Positions 8,991-18,227 of a stretch of 35,011 nt of DNA are shown here, one piece after another. Under the pieces are notes generated by a model. That model was not told the DNA's origin and searched no databases. It saw only the letters and a program-made list of their open reading frames with translations. The DNA is from Westiellopsis prolifica IICB1 (GTDB taxonomy: Bacteria > Cyanobacteriota > Cyanobacteriia > Cyanobacteriales > Nostocaceae). Every line of letters begins with the position of its first letter. Positions within the stretch are counted from its first letter, which is position 1. Location: the NCBI RefSeq assembly GCF_004323185.1, contig NZ_NAPS01000001.1, positions 1 through 35,011 on the forward strand, given 5' to 3'. The position numbers and the translations under genes are program-made.

Positions 8991-9182
8991 ATGTCTAGGC
9001 AAGAATCTAGGGAAGAATTTTTAAAGCGTCTGAGAAAGCTAGCGATTGAGTTTTATGACCTTCACCATCCAAATTCAATCGACGCAACATTACCCGAATT
9101 GTCCACAAACACCACCTCAACAAACGACCTGAATACCTGCCGTAAATCGCCATCATCAAGCGAATCCCAGAAAATTGCCTGA
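8991..9182 (+). CDS. Small hypothetical ORF overlapping the nifD-site recombinase 3' end
   Basis: 63 codons starting MSRQESREEFLKRLRKLAIE, with a good ribosome-binding sequence (AGGAG 8-9 bp before ATG). Only the first 25 codons precede the convergent recombinase stop; the rest is antisense to the recombinase and low-complexity. Likely a gene start truncated when the recombinase DNA arrived. Confidence 0.35.
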   Translation: MSRQESREEFLKRLRKLAIEFYDLHHPNSIDATLPELSTNTTSTNDLNTCRKSPSSSESQKIA

Positions 9183-10411
9183 GAGTATGACCAGGCTAGT
9201 TTGAGTCTGTCAGCGTCGATTCTAGAGGCAGATTTTAGGCGTATTTCCTCAGCTTCAATCTGTCCTTGGATGTCTCGCACAGCCGCAATAATGGCAGGAT
9301 TATTTGAGTTGAGCGCTTCCAAGCCTGCCAACTGTTGTTTAAGGTCGATGAGTGTTTTTGACTCTTCAGGGCTGCGATCGCTCACATTGGATTGCTCAGT
9401 AATTTCTTTTGACTTTTGGGTGATTCGTTCTATCACCTGTTTAGTTAAGACGGTCAACCTCGCGCTGGCTTTGTTTGGGCAAAAATGAACGTTCTGGACA
9501 TGCTTATTGCATTTTATGTAGTGCGTTTCCCCAGATTTGAATTTGGAGATAACGCGGTACATTCCGCCGCCGCAGAGGCTACACCGCAATAAACCTTTCA
9601 ACGGGTAATCCTTCTCTCTGCTTCCTGACAGTCGTGGTTTGGTTTTGGCGTCGCGCCTTATTTTGCTGATTTCGGCTTCTGTTGCGATGCGCTCGTGAGT
9701 ATTGCGGGTAATTTGTGGTGGTCGTGGGTTGCGAGGGTTACGGCGATATTCCATCTCCGTGAAGTATCGAGTGTGTCCTAAAATTGCCGGATTTTTCACC
9801 CAATGCCGCAGCCCGGACAGCGAAAATTCAATGCCATATTCCTCAAAAAGTAGCTTCGACACCGCCCCATAGCTGTACCCGTCCAGCAGCAAATCGATTA
9901 TTTTCCTAGCTATGGGGAAGTTGGTTTCATGCGGTTCCAGCTTGCGATCGCTGTTGAGCTTGTACCCAAAACAAGCCTTTTGCAACTTGCCTTGTGAGCG
10001 AAAATAATTCATTCCGTGTCGGGTGCGTTCCGATAATAACCTGCTTTCAAAGTCCGCTAATGCTGCCATCTGGCTTGCAGAAAAACGCCCAAACGACGAA
10101 CTAACATCAATGGGTGCATCCAGAATCCGCAGTATGATTCCACAGTCATTAAACAGTTGAATAGTCCTGATTACGTCGATATCACTGCGCCCTAATCTGT
10201 CAATACGAGTGATAATGACTTCTCTGACCTTCCCCTCTTTAACCAACTTCAAAAGTTTATTGAATTCCTTTCTTTTGGAACTCCGCCCAGACTCCACATC
10301 CACTAACACCACTTCAGCGCCAGCGTCCTCCAGTCGCTTTACTTGCTGTTTCAAAGCATCATATTCTAAAGATTGTTCCACTGTGCTAACGCGGGCATAA
10401 CCGAAAATCAT
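9062..10411 (-). CDS. Large serine recombinase (probable nifD-site recombinase)
   Basis: 449 aa, ATG start. Resolvase domain with catalytic Ser in MIFGYARVSTVEQS and the IITRIDRLGRSDIDV segment (residues 1-145), recombinase domain (about 150-260, SGLRHWVKNPAILGHTRYF), zinc ribbon (CSLCGGGMYR plus CNKHVQNVHFC, about 280-330) and a C-terminal helical region. Clearly different from the 520-aa recombinase in this element. Starts about 160 bp from the nifD core and is transcribed away from it. Assigned to the nifD site by adjacency (inference). It is not of the XisA tyrosine-recombinase type that serves the classical nifD element. Confidence 0.92.
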   Translation of the reverse strand: MIFGYARVSTVEQSLEYDALKQQVKRLEDAGAEVVLVDVESGRSSKRKEFNKLLKLVKEGKVREVIITRIDRLGRSDIDVIRTIQLFNDCGIILRILDAPIDVSSSFGRFSASQMAALADFESRLLSERTRHGMNYFRSQGKLQKACFGYKLNSDRKLEPHETNFPIARKIIDLLLDGYSYGAVSKLLFEEYGIEFSLSGLRHWVKNPAILGHTRYFTEMEYRRNPRNPRPPQITRNTHERIATEAEISKIRRDAKTKPRLSGSREKDYPLKGLLRCSLCGGGMYRVISKFKSGETHYIKCNKHVQNVHFCPNKASARLTVLTKQVIERITQKSKEITEQSNVSDRSPEESKTLIDLKQQLAGLEALNSNNPAIIAAVRDIQGQIEAEEIRLKSASRIDADRLKLAWSYSQAIFWDSLDDGDLRQVFRSFVEVVFVDNSGNVASIEFGW

Positions 10412-10425
10412 CTCACTTGACCCCT

Positions 10426-10506
10426 AAAAATAATGGGCAGGCTTAAAACCAATTGATTAATCTGTTGGACTTTGCGACTCTCCAAAGAAGCCTGCCCATT
10501 ATTTTT
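10426..10506. repeat. 81-bp palindromic element upstream of the nifD-site recombinase
   Basis: Perfect 19-bp inverted repeats AAAAATAATGGGCAGGCTT (10426-10444) and its complement (10488-10506) separated by 43 bp, beginning 15 bp before the recombinase ATG. It could be a MITE, a cruciform-forming control element, or a 5'-UTR hairpin that would mask translation. Confidence 0.8.
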
Positions 10507-10547
10507 CACGTGTTGGTCTCTCATAGCGAACGCATTCAACCACAACC

Positions 10548-10579
10548 GTTAATCATACCTCGCCGTCGCGGTCTGGTGA
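10548..10579. other. nifD recombination site (3'-half junction: core GGTCTGGTGA plus element arm)
   Basis: The core GGTCTGGTGA is at 10570-10579 in the nifD sense. Element side: GTTAATCATACC at 10548-10559, which matches GTTAGTCATAGC at 18906-18917 beside the other nifD junction at 10 of 12 positions, i.e. similar arms facing each core. Joining at the core restores [11 protein letters not shown]. Confidence 0.85.
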
Positions 10580-11282
10580 CGGTACTGTTAACGAACTGGT
10601 TAATGGTCTGGCAGCTAAGTTAGTTCTGATCCACTGCTATCGTTCCATGAACTACATCTGCCGTGCTTTGGAAGAAGCTTACGGTATGCCTTGGATGGAG
10701 TTTAACTTCTTTGGTCCTACCAAGATTGCTGCATCTCTGCGTGAGATTGCTGCTAAATTTGACTCTAAGATCCAAGAAAACGCAGAGAAGGTGATCGCTA
10801 AGTATACCCCAATCATGAATGCGGTAGTCGAGAAGTACCGCCCCCGCCTCGAAGGTAACACTGTTATGCTTTATGTTGGCGGTCTGCGTCCTCGTCACGT
10901 TGTACCTGCTTTTGAAGACGTGGGTATCAAAGTTATTGGTACTGGGTACGAGTTTGCTCACAACGATGACTACAAGCGCACCACTCACTACATCGATAAC
11001 GCCACAATTATTTACGACGACGTTACCGCCTACGAATTCGAGGAATTTGTGAAGGCTAAGAAACCTGACCTGATTGCTTCTGGTATTAAAGAGAAGTATG
11101 TATTCCAGAAGATGGGCTTACCTTTCCGCCAAATGCACTCTTGGGATTACTCCGGTCCTTATCACGGTTACGACGGCTTCGCCATCTTTGCTCGCGACAT
11201 GGACATCGCACTCAATAGCCCAACTTGGGGATTAGTTAATACTCCTTGGAACAAGAAAGAAGCTAAGGCAAAAGTTGCCTAA
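10570..11282 (+). CDS. nifD: NifD, C-terminal part (3' part of nifD, inverted)
   Basis: Encodes the last 234 residues of the MoFe protein alpha subunit, from the core (SGDGTVNEL) to the stop. Contains [14 protein letters not shown] with the FeMo-cofactor cysteine ligand region, [18 protein letters not shown], and [17 protein letters not shown] with the cofactor histidine (about residue 449 of the rebuilt protein). No start codon; the frame upstream of the core is element DNA. It lies on the plus strand whereas nifH and the nifD 5' part are on the minus strand. The 11-bp sequence used by the classical XisA element (GGATTACTCCG, 11144-11154) is present once and uninterrupted. Confidence 0.96.
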
Positions 11283-11437
11283 AAAAAAGTCTGAACTGAG
11301 GACTAGGGATTAGGGAGTGGGGATTAGGAATTAGGTTAGAGTTCTTCCCCAATTCCCATTCCTCAATTCCCAATTACCAATCCCTGGTCTGCGTGTAAAC
11401 ACCATTACCCACCCCAGCAAGCAAAAGAGATACAAAA
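11283..11437. repeat. nifD-nifK intergenic repeat
   Basis: Variants of GGGATTAGG on the left arm and the complementary CCCAATTCCC/CCTCAATTCCC on the right arm form an imperfect inverted repeat of about 100 bp between nifD and nifK. AAGAGATACAAAA just before ATG serves as the nifK translation-start region. Confidence 0.5.
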
Positions 11438-12720
11438 ATGCCACAGAATCCTGACAAAATCGTAGACCACGTAGACCTATTTAAACAGCCAGAGTATACC
11501 GAACTCTTCAAGAATAAGCACGAACAATTTGAAGGCGCACATTCTGACGCAGAAGTAGAACGGGTTTCTGAGTGGACAAAAGGTTGGGACTACCGTGAAA
11601 AGAACTTTGCTCGCGAAGCACTAACAGTTAACCCAGCCAAAGGTTGTCAACCAGTAGGCGCAATGTTTGCAGCCCTCGGCTTTGAAGGAACTCTTCCCTT
11701 TGTCCAAGGTTCTCAAGGTTGCGTTGCATACTTCCGTACTCACCTCAGCCGTCACTACAAAGAACCTTGTTCTGCTGTTTCTTCTTCTATGACAGAAGAC
11801 GCAGCCGTGTTCGGTGGTTTAAACAACATGATTGAAGGTATGAGTGTTGCTTATACACTCTATAAGCCCAAGATGATTGCTGTTTGCACCACCTGTATGG
11901 CTGAGGTTATCGGTGATGACTTGGGTGCATTTATCACCAACGCTAAGAATGCTGGTTCTATTCCCCAAGATTTTCCTGTACCCTTTGCTCACACCCCTAG
12001 CTTTGTTGGTTCCCACATCACTGGTTACGACAACATGATGAAGGGAATTTTATCTAACCTGAGTGAAGGTAAGAAGAAAGACAAAACTAACGGCAAAATC
12101 AACTTCATTCCTGGCTTCGATACCTATGTAGGTAATAACCGCGAACTCAAGCGGATGCTGGGTTTGATGGACATAGACTACACAATTCTTTCTGATACCA
12201 GCGATTACTTTGATTCACCTAATAATGGTGAATATGAAATGTACCCAGGTGGTACTAAGTTAGAAGATGCTGCTGAAGCTTGCAACGCCGAAGCTACTAT
12301 TGCTCTGCAAGCTTACACTACTCCCAAGACTCGTGAGTATATTAAAACCAAGTGGAATCAGGAAACTAAGGTTTCGCGTCCCTTCGGTGTCAAAGGTACA
12401 GATGAATTTCTGATGACATTGTCAGAATTGACTGGTAAGCCCATCCCCCAAGAATTAGAAATCGAACGCGGTCGCTTAGTTGACGCCATGACCGATTCCT
12501 ACGCTTGGATTCATGGCAAGAAGTTTGCAATCTATGGCGAACCAGACCTAATTATTAGCGTTGTTAGTTTCTTGTTGGAATTGGGTGCTGAACCAGTACA
12601 TATTCTTTGCCACAATGGTGACGAAGTATTCAAGAAAGAACTCCAAGCTATTCTTGATGAGAGTCCCTTCGGTAAGCAAGCGACTATCTGGCTTGGTAAA
12701 GATTTGTGGCACTTCCGTAG
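11438..12720 (+). CDS. nifK: NifK, N-terminal part (5' part of nifK, inverted)
   Basis: Encodes residues 1-427 of the MoFe protein beta subunit; the frame runs past the core into element DNA for eight foreign codons and stops at 12745 (435 aa). P-cluster ligand regions are all present: [36 protein letters not shown] and [18 protein letters not shown] start with the typical [15 protein letters not shown]. Truncated at ...KDLWHFR; the remaining 85 codons are at 3432-3691 on the other strand. Any protein made from this arrangement would lack the C-terminal domain. Confidence 0.96.
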
Positions 12721-12739
12721 ACTAATGTGTTTGCTATCA
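12717..12739. other. nifK recombination site (left junction: core GTAG plus element arm)
   Basis: GTAG core at 12717-12720 followed by the arm AATGTGTTTGCTATCA (12724-12739), which pairs with the arm at 3693-3708. The two cores are in opposite nif-sense orientation in this window, so recombination between them would invert 3688-12720. Confidence 0.8.
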
Positions 12740-13255
12740 AACTAAATTCCCTGCACCGAAACTAGCTAATGGTCTAGCTTGCACTGTTGCTGCCAAACTT
12801 TGAGTCCAGGTAGGTACAAACCGCAACATTAACCACCCTATGAGTATTAATGTTAACAATCTCTGGAACTGATGAATGACAACCCCAGCAGGATTGGGTT
12901 TACCTGCCAATTCTGGAGCCAATTCTTCTTGAACCACACCACCTTTTACCTGTGCGTTTTGACTAATATTTGCTGTGGTCAGTGATTTGTATGTAAGTTT
13001 ACCACCAATCTGAGCAGAATCATCCAGGGTAAGACCAATTGGAACTTGTGGGATAGCCACAGGTGTTTGAGACGCGAAAGGTTCTCGCAAAACATTGGGA
13101 TCGGCGATCGCGGTTACTGTCATGTTCCCGCCAACAGTACCTCGCAAATCCAGAGAATTCATCCCACCAACAACATTCCGTTCAACTTTACCAGCCAATA
13201 AGGCCTGAGTGCCACCAAAATATAAATTTCCCCCAACTGTCAAGACCTTCGCCAA
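12737..13255 (-). pseudogene. Fragment of a bactofilin-like/integral membrane protein
   Basis: 172 codons without an ATG start (the first codon is TTG inside an open frame). Repeated VGGN/IGG motifs (VGGNLYFGG, VGGNMTVTA, IGGKLTYKS) suggest a beta-helical polymer-forming domain, followed by one hydrophobic segment (LLTLILIGWLMLRFV). Larger cyanobacterial proteins of this type carry more N-terminal repeats and several C-terminal membrane helices; here both ends are missing, cut by the nifK-side element end and by the ISH3-like element. Assignment is tentative. Confidence 0.5.
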
Positions 13256-13340
13256 ATTTATGACCCACTAGAACAAGTAGTGGTAGGGTGAATACGCCCT
13301 AAATTGGTAACTGTGTGGAAAATATTCGCGAGTAAAATAG

Positions 13341-14821
13341 CAGTAAACCAAAAAGTTTTTAAGAGAAGAGCGATCGCCAAATATTTTGTAATCTACGATA
13401 CTTTTTGATACCCAATCCTCTAACCAGCAGACATAGTATAGATTATGATTACTTATGATTAGCTAGCCGAGAATGCGTCAATATTAACCTGATGAAATAT
13501 AAATGCTTTCAACTACTTGATATTTCCGCTCAATAGCTTGAGATAAAAAGGCTAACATCTGTTTGAGTACGAAAAGTGTCCGATAAATTAATCGGCTACC
13601 TTTCCTCTTTCGACTGATTCTGAGCCAAAGGAGATTCACCCAGATATTAACTAAAAGAAAAGATATGCCAACGAATAATAATCTTAATGCCGGATTTTTG
13701 TTATTCGTTCTAATTCGACAAATATTTTTCAGACGATAACTAGTTTCAATCCCAAACCTTTTTCGATAATCTTGATAGATATAATCTAAATTTGTTTTGA
13801 TCTTGTAAGCCACGTAAACAAAGTATTGAACTCCATGTTTTTTATGCTTTCCCTTTCTATATTTGCAGACAATCCATAAGTCAAAGGTGACTGAATCATC
13901 TTTGTTTCTTGTGATGGTATAGGTAGTTTTATAACTTTTTTTACCCTTGAGAAATTGTTTGATTCCTCCTGATTTCCCCGTTTTGATAGCAGGCATCATA
14001 AATGGAATATAAGACAGCTTGCAACCATCTGATTACAGGAGTATTATAAAATCCCCTATCTAGATAGAGTTTTTTTACATTTATTTTAAGAGATTCAAGT
14101 TCTGCTAATAAATAGGTAATAATGGCTACACTGGTATCAAATCGTCGAATACCTCTTATTGCAAGGGTTACACGCTTATTATTACTAATAACATATAAAG
14201 TTGCATAGGCATAAAATGAATTAGTACCAGATTTAGCTTCACTTCGATATATGTAGGATAATTCTTCTGATGTTGGCTTACCATAATAACAAATTAAATT
14301 TAAATCAATCGCTATTTTTAAGCACCCCTTTTTTAATCCTAAAGGAATTCGACTTTTTAATGCTTGATTTATTTGCGCCTCTAATTCTTCAAAATTGTTA
14401 ATTTTATTAAGATGATATCTAATATCATTAGCTGTAGGAATATTTTTTAACAATTTAGCGGTGTTTTCAATACTATCTCCACTGCTGGCTGCTTTGATCA
14501 GAATCTCGAATAAAGTTTGTTGGTCACATCTTCCTTGAGTTTCAATGGAAAAGTTTTCTACGAAACACTTAATAACTTCATCAAGGGTTTCTGAATCGGT
14601 TAAAGCGAGTTCTTCTGTAGACTCGCTCCGCGTGGCAATTCGATGAGATGAAACAGTCAATTTTAAGAGCCAATATGCTACACACTACTTTCATCATTTC
14701 ATTTTTTAAAACTTTTCAGAGCAATATAATTATTACTTATGCAATGAGTAGTATATAGCACTTTAGCTTACGTAAATGTGATTAGCGATCGCTCTTCTCT
14801 TAAAAACTTTTTGGTTTACTG
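13341..14821 (-). mobile_element. ISH3-like insertion sequence with 37-bp inverted repeats
   Basis: Perfect 37-bp inverted repeats at 13341-13377 and 14785-14821 (outer end CAGTAAACCAAAAAG, inner end containing GCGATCGC) flank a frameshifted transposase gene. It is inserted at the 3' end of the IS701/IS4-like transposase remnant, whose last codons run into its right repeat. Length 1481 bp. Confidence 0.85.
13484..14660 (-). pseudogene. ISH3-family-like transposase, frameshifted
   Basis: Two overlapping frames: 13941-14660 (N-terminal and catalytic part with IAIDLNLICYYGKP and LYLDRGFYNTPVIRWLQA) and 13484-13999 (FMMPAIKTGKSGG to the C-terminus with the helical KRFGIETSYRLKNICRIRT segment, the usual third acidic residue region). 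The reading frame shifts near 14000-14020, between WLQA and IPFMMPA. I see no obvious slippery run, so decay is more likely than programmed frameshifting. Confidence 0.7.
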
Positions 14822-15668
14822 ATAGGGTCTGGTTTTTGGGGAAGTAATTTTATTGTTTGCTCAACATACCGATAACCCCGGAATAGTGCCTTGAGGTCTG
14901 TAATGCTAAAATCGGGGTTAAATTGGCGAAAGTGGGAAAGCAAGATATGGGAAACATTAACCATAAAAAAAGCAAGATTAGCAGCATTTGTCACGGCATT
15001 TTTGCTAATATTCATAAAATCTTCTAGTCCCCAAAATTGTTTCGCGTCACGAAAATTAAACACGAGAGTGAAATCTCAAGCTGTAATAATCGACAATCTT
15101 GTCATAACTTAAATTCAAATCTGTTGAAAATAGCACAGCATGGCTTCGATTAGAAGTTACAAGATTTGTCCGCACAATAATTACAACATTTAAGGGTTGA
15201 GAAAATTCTTTATGCAGAAGCTGAACCTGATAAAATTTTGTCTGAATGTTATCAATCGTCTCTGTTTTCTTCAGGTAATTTTCTGGTATATCTAAGTAAT
15301 TTATTCTATCTCCATACTTACGACGACTCTTACCATTTGGGTCAGGATTTTGATAAGGGACGTACAAAGCTGAATCACAACGTATTTTACAAATTAGCTG
15401 TAAACCCAATCTCCGAGCCATCACCACAGCACTATTGTTGCCAAAATGACCATCTAAAACCAAATAAGTCAATGGTAAAAACTTATTTATTTTTTTGAGC
15501 AAATCTAAAATTTGCTTTTGAATACGTAGAAGTTCCACGTTATATACCCAGCATTGTAATTCTTCCACTCATCCCTAAAATTGCGTATACGATCGTACTC
15601 CAACGCCTTAGAGTTGTTCTTGTCGTATGTCGCTGCAAGCATTCTAATAGTGCTAATATATCTGGCAT
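14822..15668 (-). pseudogene. IS701/IS4-like transposase remnant
   Basis: Starts at ATG 15668 (MPDILALLECLQRHTTRTTL, then AILGMSGRITMLGI), then a stop and a jump to a middle part (LTYLVLDGHFGNNSAVVMAR, with the DGHFG-type DDE residue region) and, after another frame break near 15063, a C-terminal part (FNFRDAKQFWGLEDFMN, with the family's Y-R-F...E/D region). At least one internal deletion and one frameshift. Interrupted at its 3' end by the ISH3-like element. Confidence 0.65.
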
Positions 15669-15800
15669 GGGCTTTCTGTCAGTGTTGAGTTGTAGTTGTG
15701 GTAAACAATAACTCTACTACGGAAAGCCCTCTTTATTTTGGCGAAGGTATTGCTAAATTGAGACGATTGTATTCTAAAGTAATTTTTTCGACTAAAAATA

Positions 15801-16664
15801 GGGCGTTGCATCATTGCGGGATGATATATAATCGAGGATAAATTTTTCTATTAGCGATCGCCAAAAGGGAAAATGGAAATGAATTGTCCAAAATGCGGAG
15901 GTAATGATATTATAAAAAATGTAAATAGAAGAGGTAAGCAGAATTACCAATGTAAGAGTTGTGGTCGCCAATTTATTGAATCATATTCGGTTAGAGGTTA
16001 TCCCAAAAAAATCAAAGAATCCTGCTTAACCATGTATCTAAATGGCAACGGGTTTAGGGCGATTGAAAGAATTACGAGTGTGAATCATAATACAGTTATC
16101 CGTTGGGTAAAGGAAGTTGGTCAGCGTTTACCAGATAATACTAATGATAGTATACCAGTGGTTGCTCAATTAGATGAGTTACAAACATTTGTCGGTAAAA
16201 AAAAATAAAGTATGGATATGGACGGCTTTAGATAAGGACTATTCGTCCATACTAGAATATGTCATAGGTTCGAGAAGTGCAGAAACATTTGAGAGATTAT
16301 GGAATAAAATAAGCGATTGGAATTGCTATTTTTGGATAACAGATGGATATAAAGTTTATCCGAAATTTATTCCGGACGGAGACCAGATTGTGAGTAAGAT
16401 AGGTATGACAAGAGTAGAAGGGGAAAATAGTCGGTTAAGACATTATTTAGCTAGACTGCGCCGCAAAACTTTTTGCTACTCGAAATCGTTAGAGATGTTA
16501 TCTCTATCACTCAAGCTATTGATTTACTATCTGAAATATCAGGATATTTCCTTGATAGTTTAAATTTTAAATATGATTATTCGCTCTTTTCGCGATCGCC
16601 TGAATTTAATTGCTTTCAAAATGTAGGAAAAAACCGCATATCATCCCGCAATGATGCAACGCCC
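15801..16664 (+). mobile_element. IS1-family insertion sequence, apparently intact
   Basis: 864 bp, bounded by perfect 27-bp inverted repeats (15801-15827, beginning GGGCGTTGCATCATTGCGGG, and 16638-16664). Contains overlapping insA and insB frames. No 8-9 bp target duplication is visible, so its flanks may have rearranged since insertion. The surrounding minus-strand DNA is IS1182-like transposase on the right and a weak match to its continuation on the left (RIVSIS-like at about 15750). Confidence 0.88.
15873..16563 (+). CDS. IS1-family transposase (InsA-InsB', probable programmed frameshift)
   Basis: InsA frame 15873-16208: N-terminal zinc-finger (CPKCGGNDIIKNVNRRGKQN, then CKSCGRQF) and HTH segment GFRAIERITSVNHNTVIRWV. 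InsB frame continues to 16563 with the DDE/N catalytic region (VWIWTALDKDYSSI, YFWITDGYKVYPKF, TRVEGENSRLRHYLARL). The two frames meet at a run of nine A residues (16197-16205), the type of slippery site at which IS1 makes its fused transposase by -1 frameshifting. Both frames are undamaged, so the element may still be active. Confidence 0.85.
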
Positions 16665-17628
16665 GATAGACTTCTGCGACTACTAGCAACATCTTATATT
16701 GGATTTTACTTAAACTTTCAAGAGTTGCCCCTGACAGGATTAGCTGCTCAATATAAGATAAGTTTCTTTTAATATATTGGAGTTGTTTTTTAATCGCTTT
16801 TCTTCTTTCTTTTTGTGACACCCGACGTTTCTTCGCTACTTCTAGATAGTCTCTTCTCGCTATTTCCCGATAGGTTCTTGGTTTTTTCTCTAATTGCCCC
16901 TTTATCTGTTCATAAAGAGAGTCGATAATTTTTTCTGTCTGCTTTCTGGCTTGATTTAATAGCCCTAGGTCTGTCGGATAGGGATCTCCAAATAATAAAA
17001 TGCCCAGCCGTCGCTTTCGCCTGAAGGGCGAAAGCGCCTAAATCTTTGGGCGGATGCCAAAATATATTTAATACGGCTGGGCATTTTATTACGAGTAAGT
17101 GCCATAGCTGATATCACCAGGTGCACAAGTCGCATCCAATATTAATTTCCCACGATTTTTTGGTTCACTTATTTCTTTTTCTTTTTCTTCTATTTTTTTT
17201 TGAGACGGTTGAGAAGATGTTGTTTCTGTCATCTTCTTCACCATTTCTTGATTCACTTTGTTTACCAGACTTACACTTATTCTTTCACGAAAATGTACTA
17301 ACATTGATGCATCAAATGGAGTTTCATTACTATAGGACGACATCCCTATAAAATACTGTAGATAAGGGTTCTCCTTGATTTGCTCTACTGTCTCCCTATC
17401 GCTTATTCCAAGTTTCTCTTTAATTATTAAGGCACCATTAGCCATCCGAAACGATTTAGCTGGTGCACCCATTTCTTCATCAAAAAATGAAGCATATTCC
17501 TCTTCAAACTCCGACCAAGGTATTAACGAAGCCATAATTACCCAACGATTCTCTTCTGATAACTTTCCCTCAAAGGGAAGTTCAAAGTTTTCTGGTGGAA
17601 TTGCAGGTTCTTCTTGTTTTCTGTACAT
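16665..17628 (-). pseudogene. IS1182/IS5-like transposase, interrupted by a MITE and by IS1
   Basis: N-terminal part 17089-17628 (MYRKQEEPAIPPENFELPFE, with the DUF772-like ENPYLQYFIGMSSYSNETPFDAS and the start of the catalytic domain LILDATCAPGDI). The frame is broken by a 97-bp palindromic insertion at 16994-17090, resumes as DPYPTDLGLLNQARKQTEK, RRVSQKERRKAIKKQLQYIK, and is cut off by the IS1 right end. Two insertions into one dead transposase give a relative age order. Confidence 0.75.
16994..17090. mobile_element. 97-bp MITE-like palindromic insertion
   Basis: 18-bp perfect terminal inverted repeats AATAAAATGCCCAGCCGT (16994-17011) and complement (17073-17090), with an internal hairpin (CGCTTTCGCC...GGGCGAAAGCG). 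It carries no ORF and interrupts the IS1182-like transposase between the codons for CAPGDI and YPTDLG. Confidence 0.8.
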
Positions 17629-17907
17629 GGTTGCTAATTATACCATTGTACTGACCACGAACGGTTATGCAAGGGTTTTAAGCTATTCTACGCTTTCTTC
17701 TTGCACTTAACAAGATTTTTCCGGTTTACAATCCTCACAGTGTTACCTTTTTCTACTTTCTCAGCAGACCCTACTTAGGACAAGCGATTTATCTACTGTC
17801 ATATTTTTACAGTTTTTATTTGTTATTTCTGGGTTTACCCGGTAGGTGCAAGATATCAGCTGATATTTTGCAACTGATTTGTTCTATAGTATGTCACCCG
17901 CACCCTT

Positions 17908-17931
17908 AGTCAGCGTAACGTTACGTTGACT
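17908..17931. promoter_or_regulatory. 24-bp imperfect palindrome, copy 1
   Basis: Half-sites AGTCAGCGTAAC and GTTACGTTGACT around a central AACGTT; one mismatched pair. A second palindrome of the same design is at 18848-18871 (AGTCACTATAAC / GTTATGGTGACT). Shared core: AGTCA-5nt..TAACGTTA..TGACT. Two such sites flank the phage-like remnant, suggesting an operator or accessory recombination-protein site. Confidence 0.6.
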
Positions 17932-17934
17932 ATG

Positions 17935-17960
17935 AAAAAGCCGCGTATCAGAGCGCGGCT
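17935..17960 (-). terminator. Rho-independent-like terminator (minus strand)
   Basis: AGCCGCG (17939-17945) pairs with CGCGGCT (17954-17960), 8-nt loop, followed on the minus strand by a run of T (plus-strand AAAAA at 17935-17939). Placed just after the phage-like gene remnant when reading the minus strand. Confidence 0.55.
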
Positions 17961-17990
17961 GACCTATCAGTAGTAAAGGTACTTCCATTA

Positions 17991-18216
17991 TTAGGCGACG
18001 GCGGCGGTGCGATCGCCGTAGAGCTTGAGTATTGCCTGCCTTGGCTTTTCCCAACGCTGGCGGATTTCTCTATACTCAGGGAAATACAGCCCAAGCTGTT
18101 CGTAGTAGTAGGCGATCGCAAGCTCTATGCAAGCAGTTTGTAACAAAAAATAAAGCCCATAATCAGGTTTTCTGTCTATGGGGTCTTGGATAGTAGCTCC
18201 ATTTTGGAGCTACTAT
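17991..18216 (-). pseudogene. C-terminal remnant of the phage-like gene
   Basis: Open frame ending at 17991: ...NGATIQDPIDRKPDYGLYF, LLQTACIELAIAYYYEQLGL, YFPEYREIRQRWEKPRQAIL... AAVA. Coding-like and without a start. It lies downstream, on the same strand, of the terminase-small-subunit-like frame 18424-18792; the two are separated by a MITE and by stop codons, so probably one broken gene. Confidence 0.5.
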
Positions 18217-18217
18217 C
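18189..18217. repeat. Perfect 13-bp stem hairpin
   Basis: GATAGTAGCTCCA and TGGAGCTACTATC separated by TTT, inside the broken phage-like gene. Function unknown; no T-run, so a terminator is unlikely. Confidence 0.7.
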
Positions 18218-18227
18218 GCGTAACTCT

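Larger units (their letters stand above)
17629..17990. other. Non-coding stretch in segment Y
   Basis: No gene seen. The right part holds the AGTCA-type palindrome (17908-17931) and a hairpin terminator; the left part is presumably the end of the IS1182-like element. Confidence 0.4.

Noticed and set aside
11144-11154. Classical XisA-type nifD element site (GGATTACTCCG)
   Set aside because: The 11-bp sequence is present once in continuous nifD coding sequence; no second copy and no tyrosine recombinase gene were seen, so no classical element is inserted there.
10647-11282. Independent nifD-like gene starting at ATG 10647
   Set aside because: The nifD frame continues upstream to the core at 10570 with conserved residues (DGTVNEL...LIHCYRS), so it is the separated 3' part rather than a separate gene.
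13941-13999. Programmed frameshift in the ISH3-like transposase
   Set aside because: No slippery run was found at the frame change, and neighbouring IS copies are decayed; a plain frameshift mutation is simpler.
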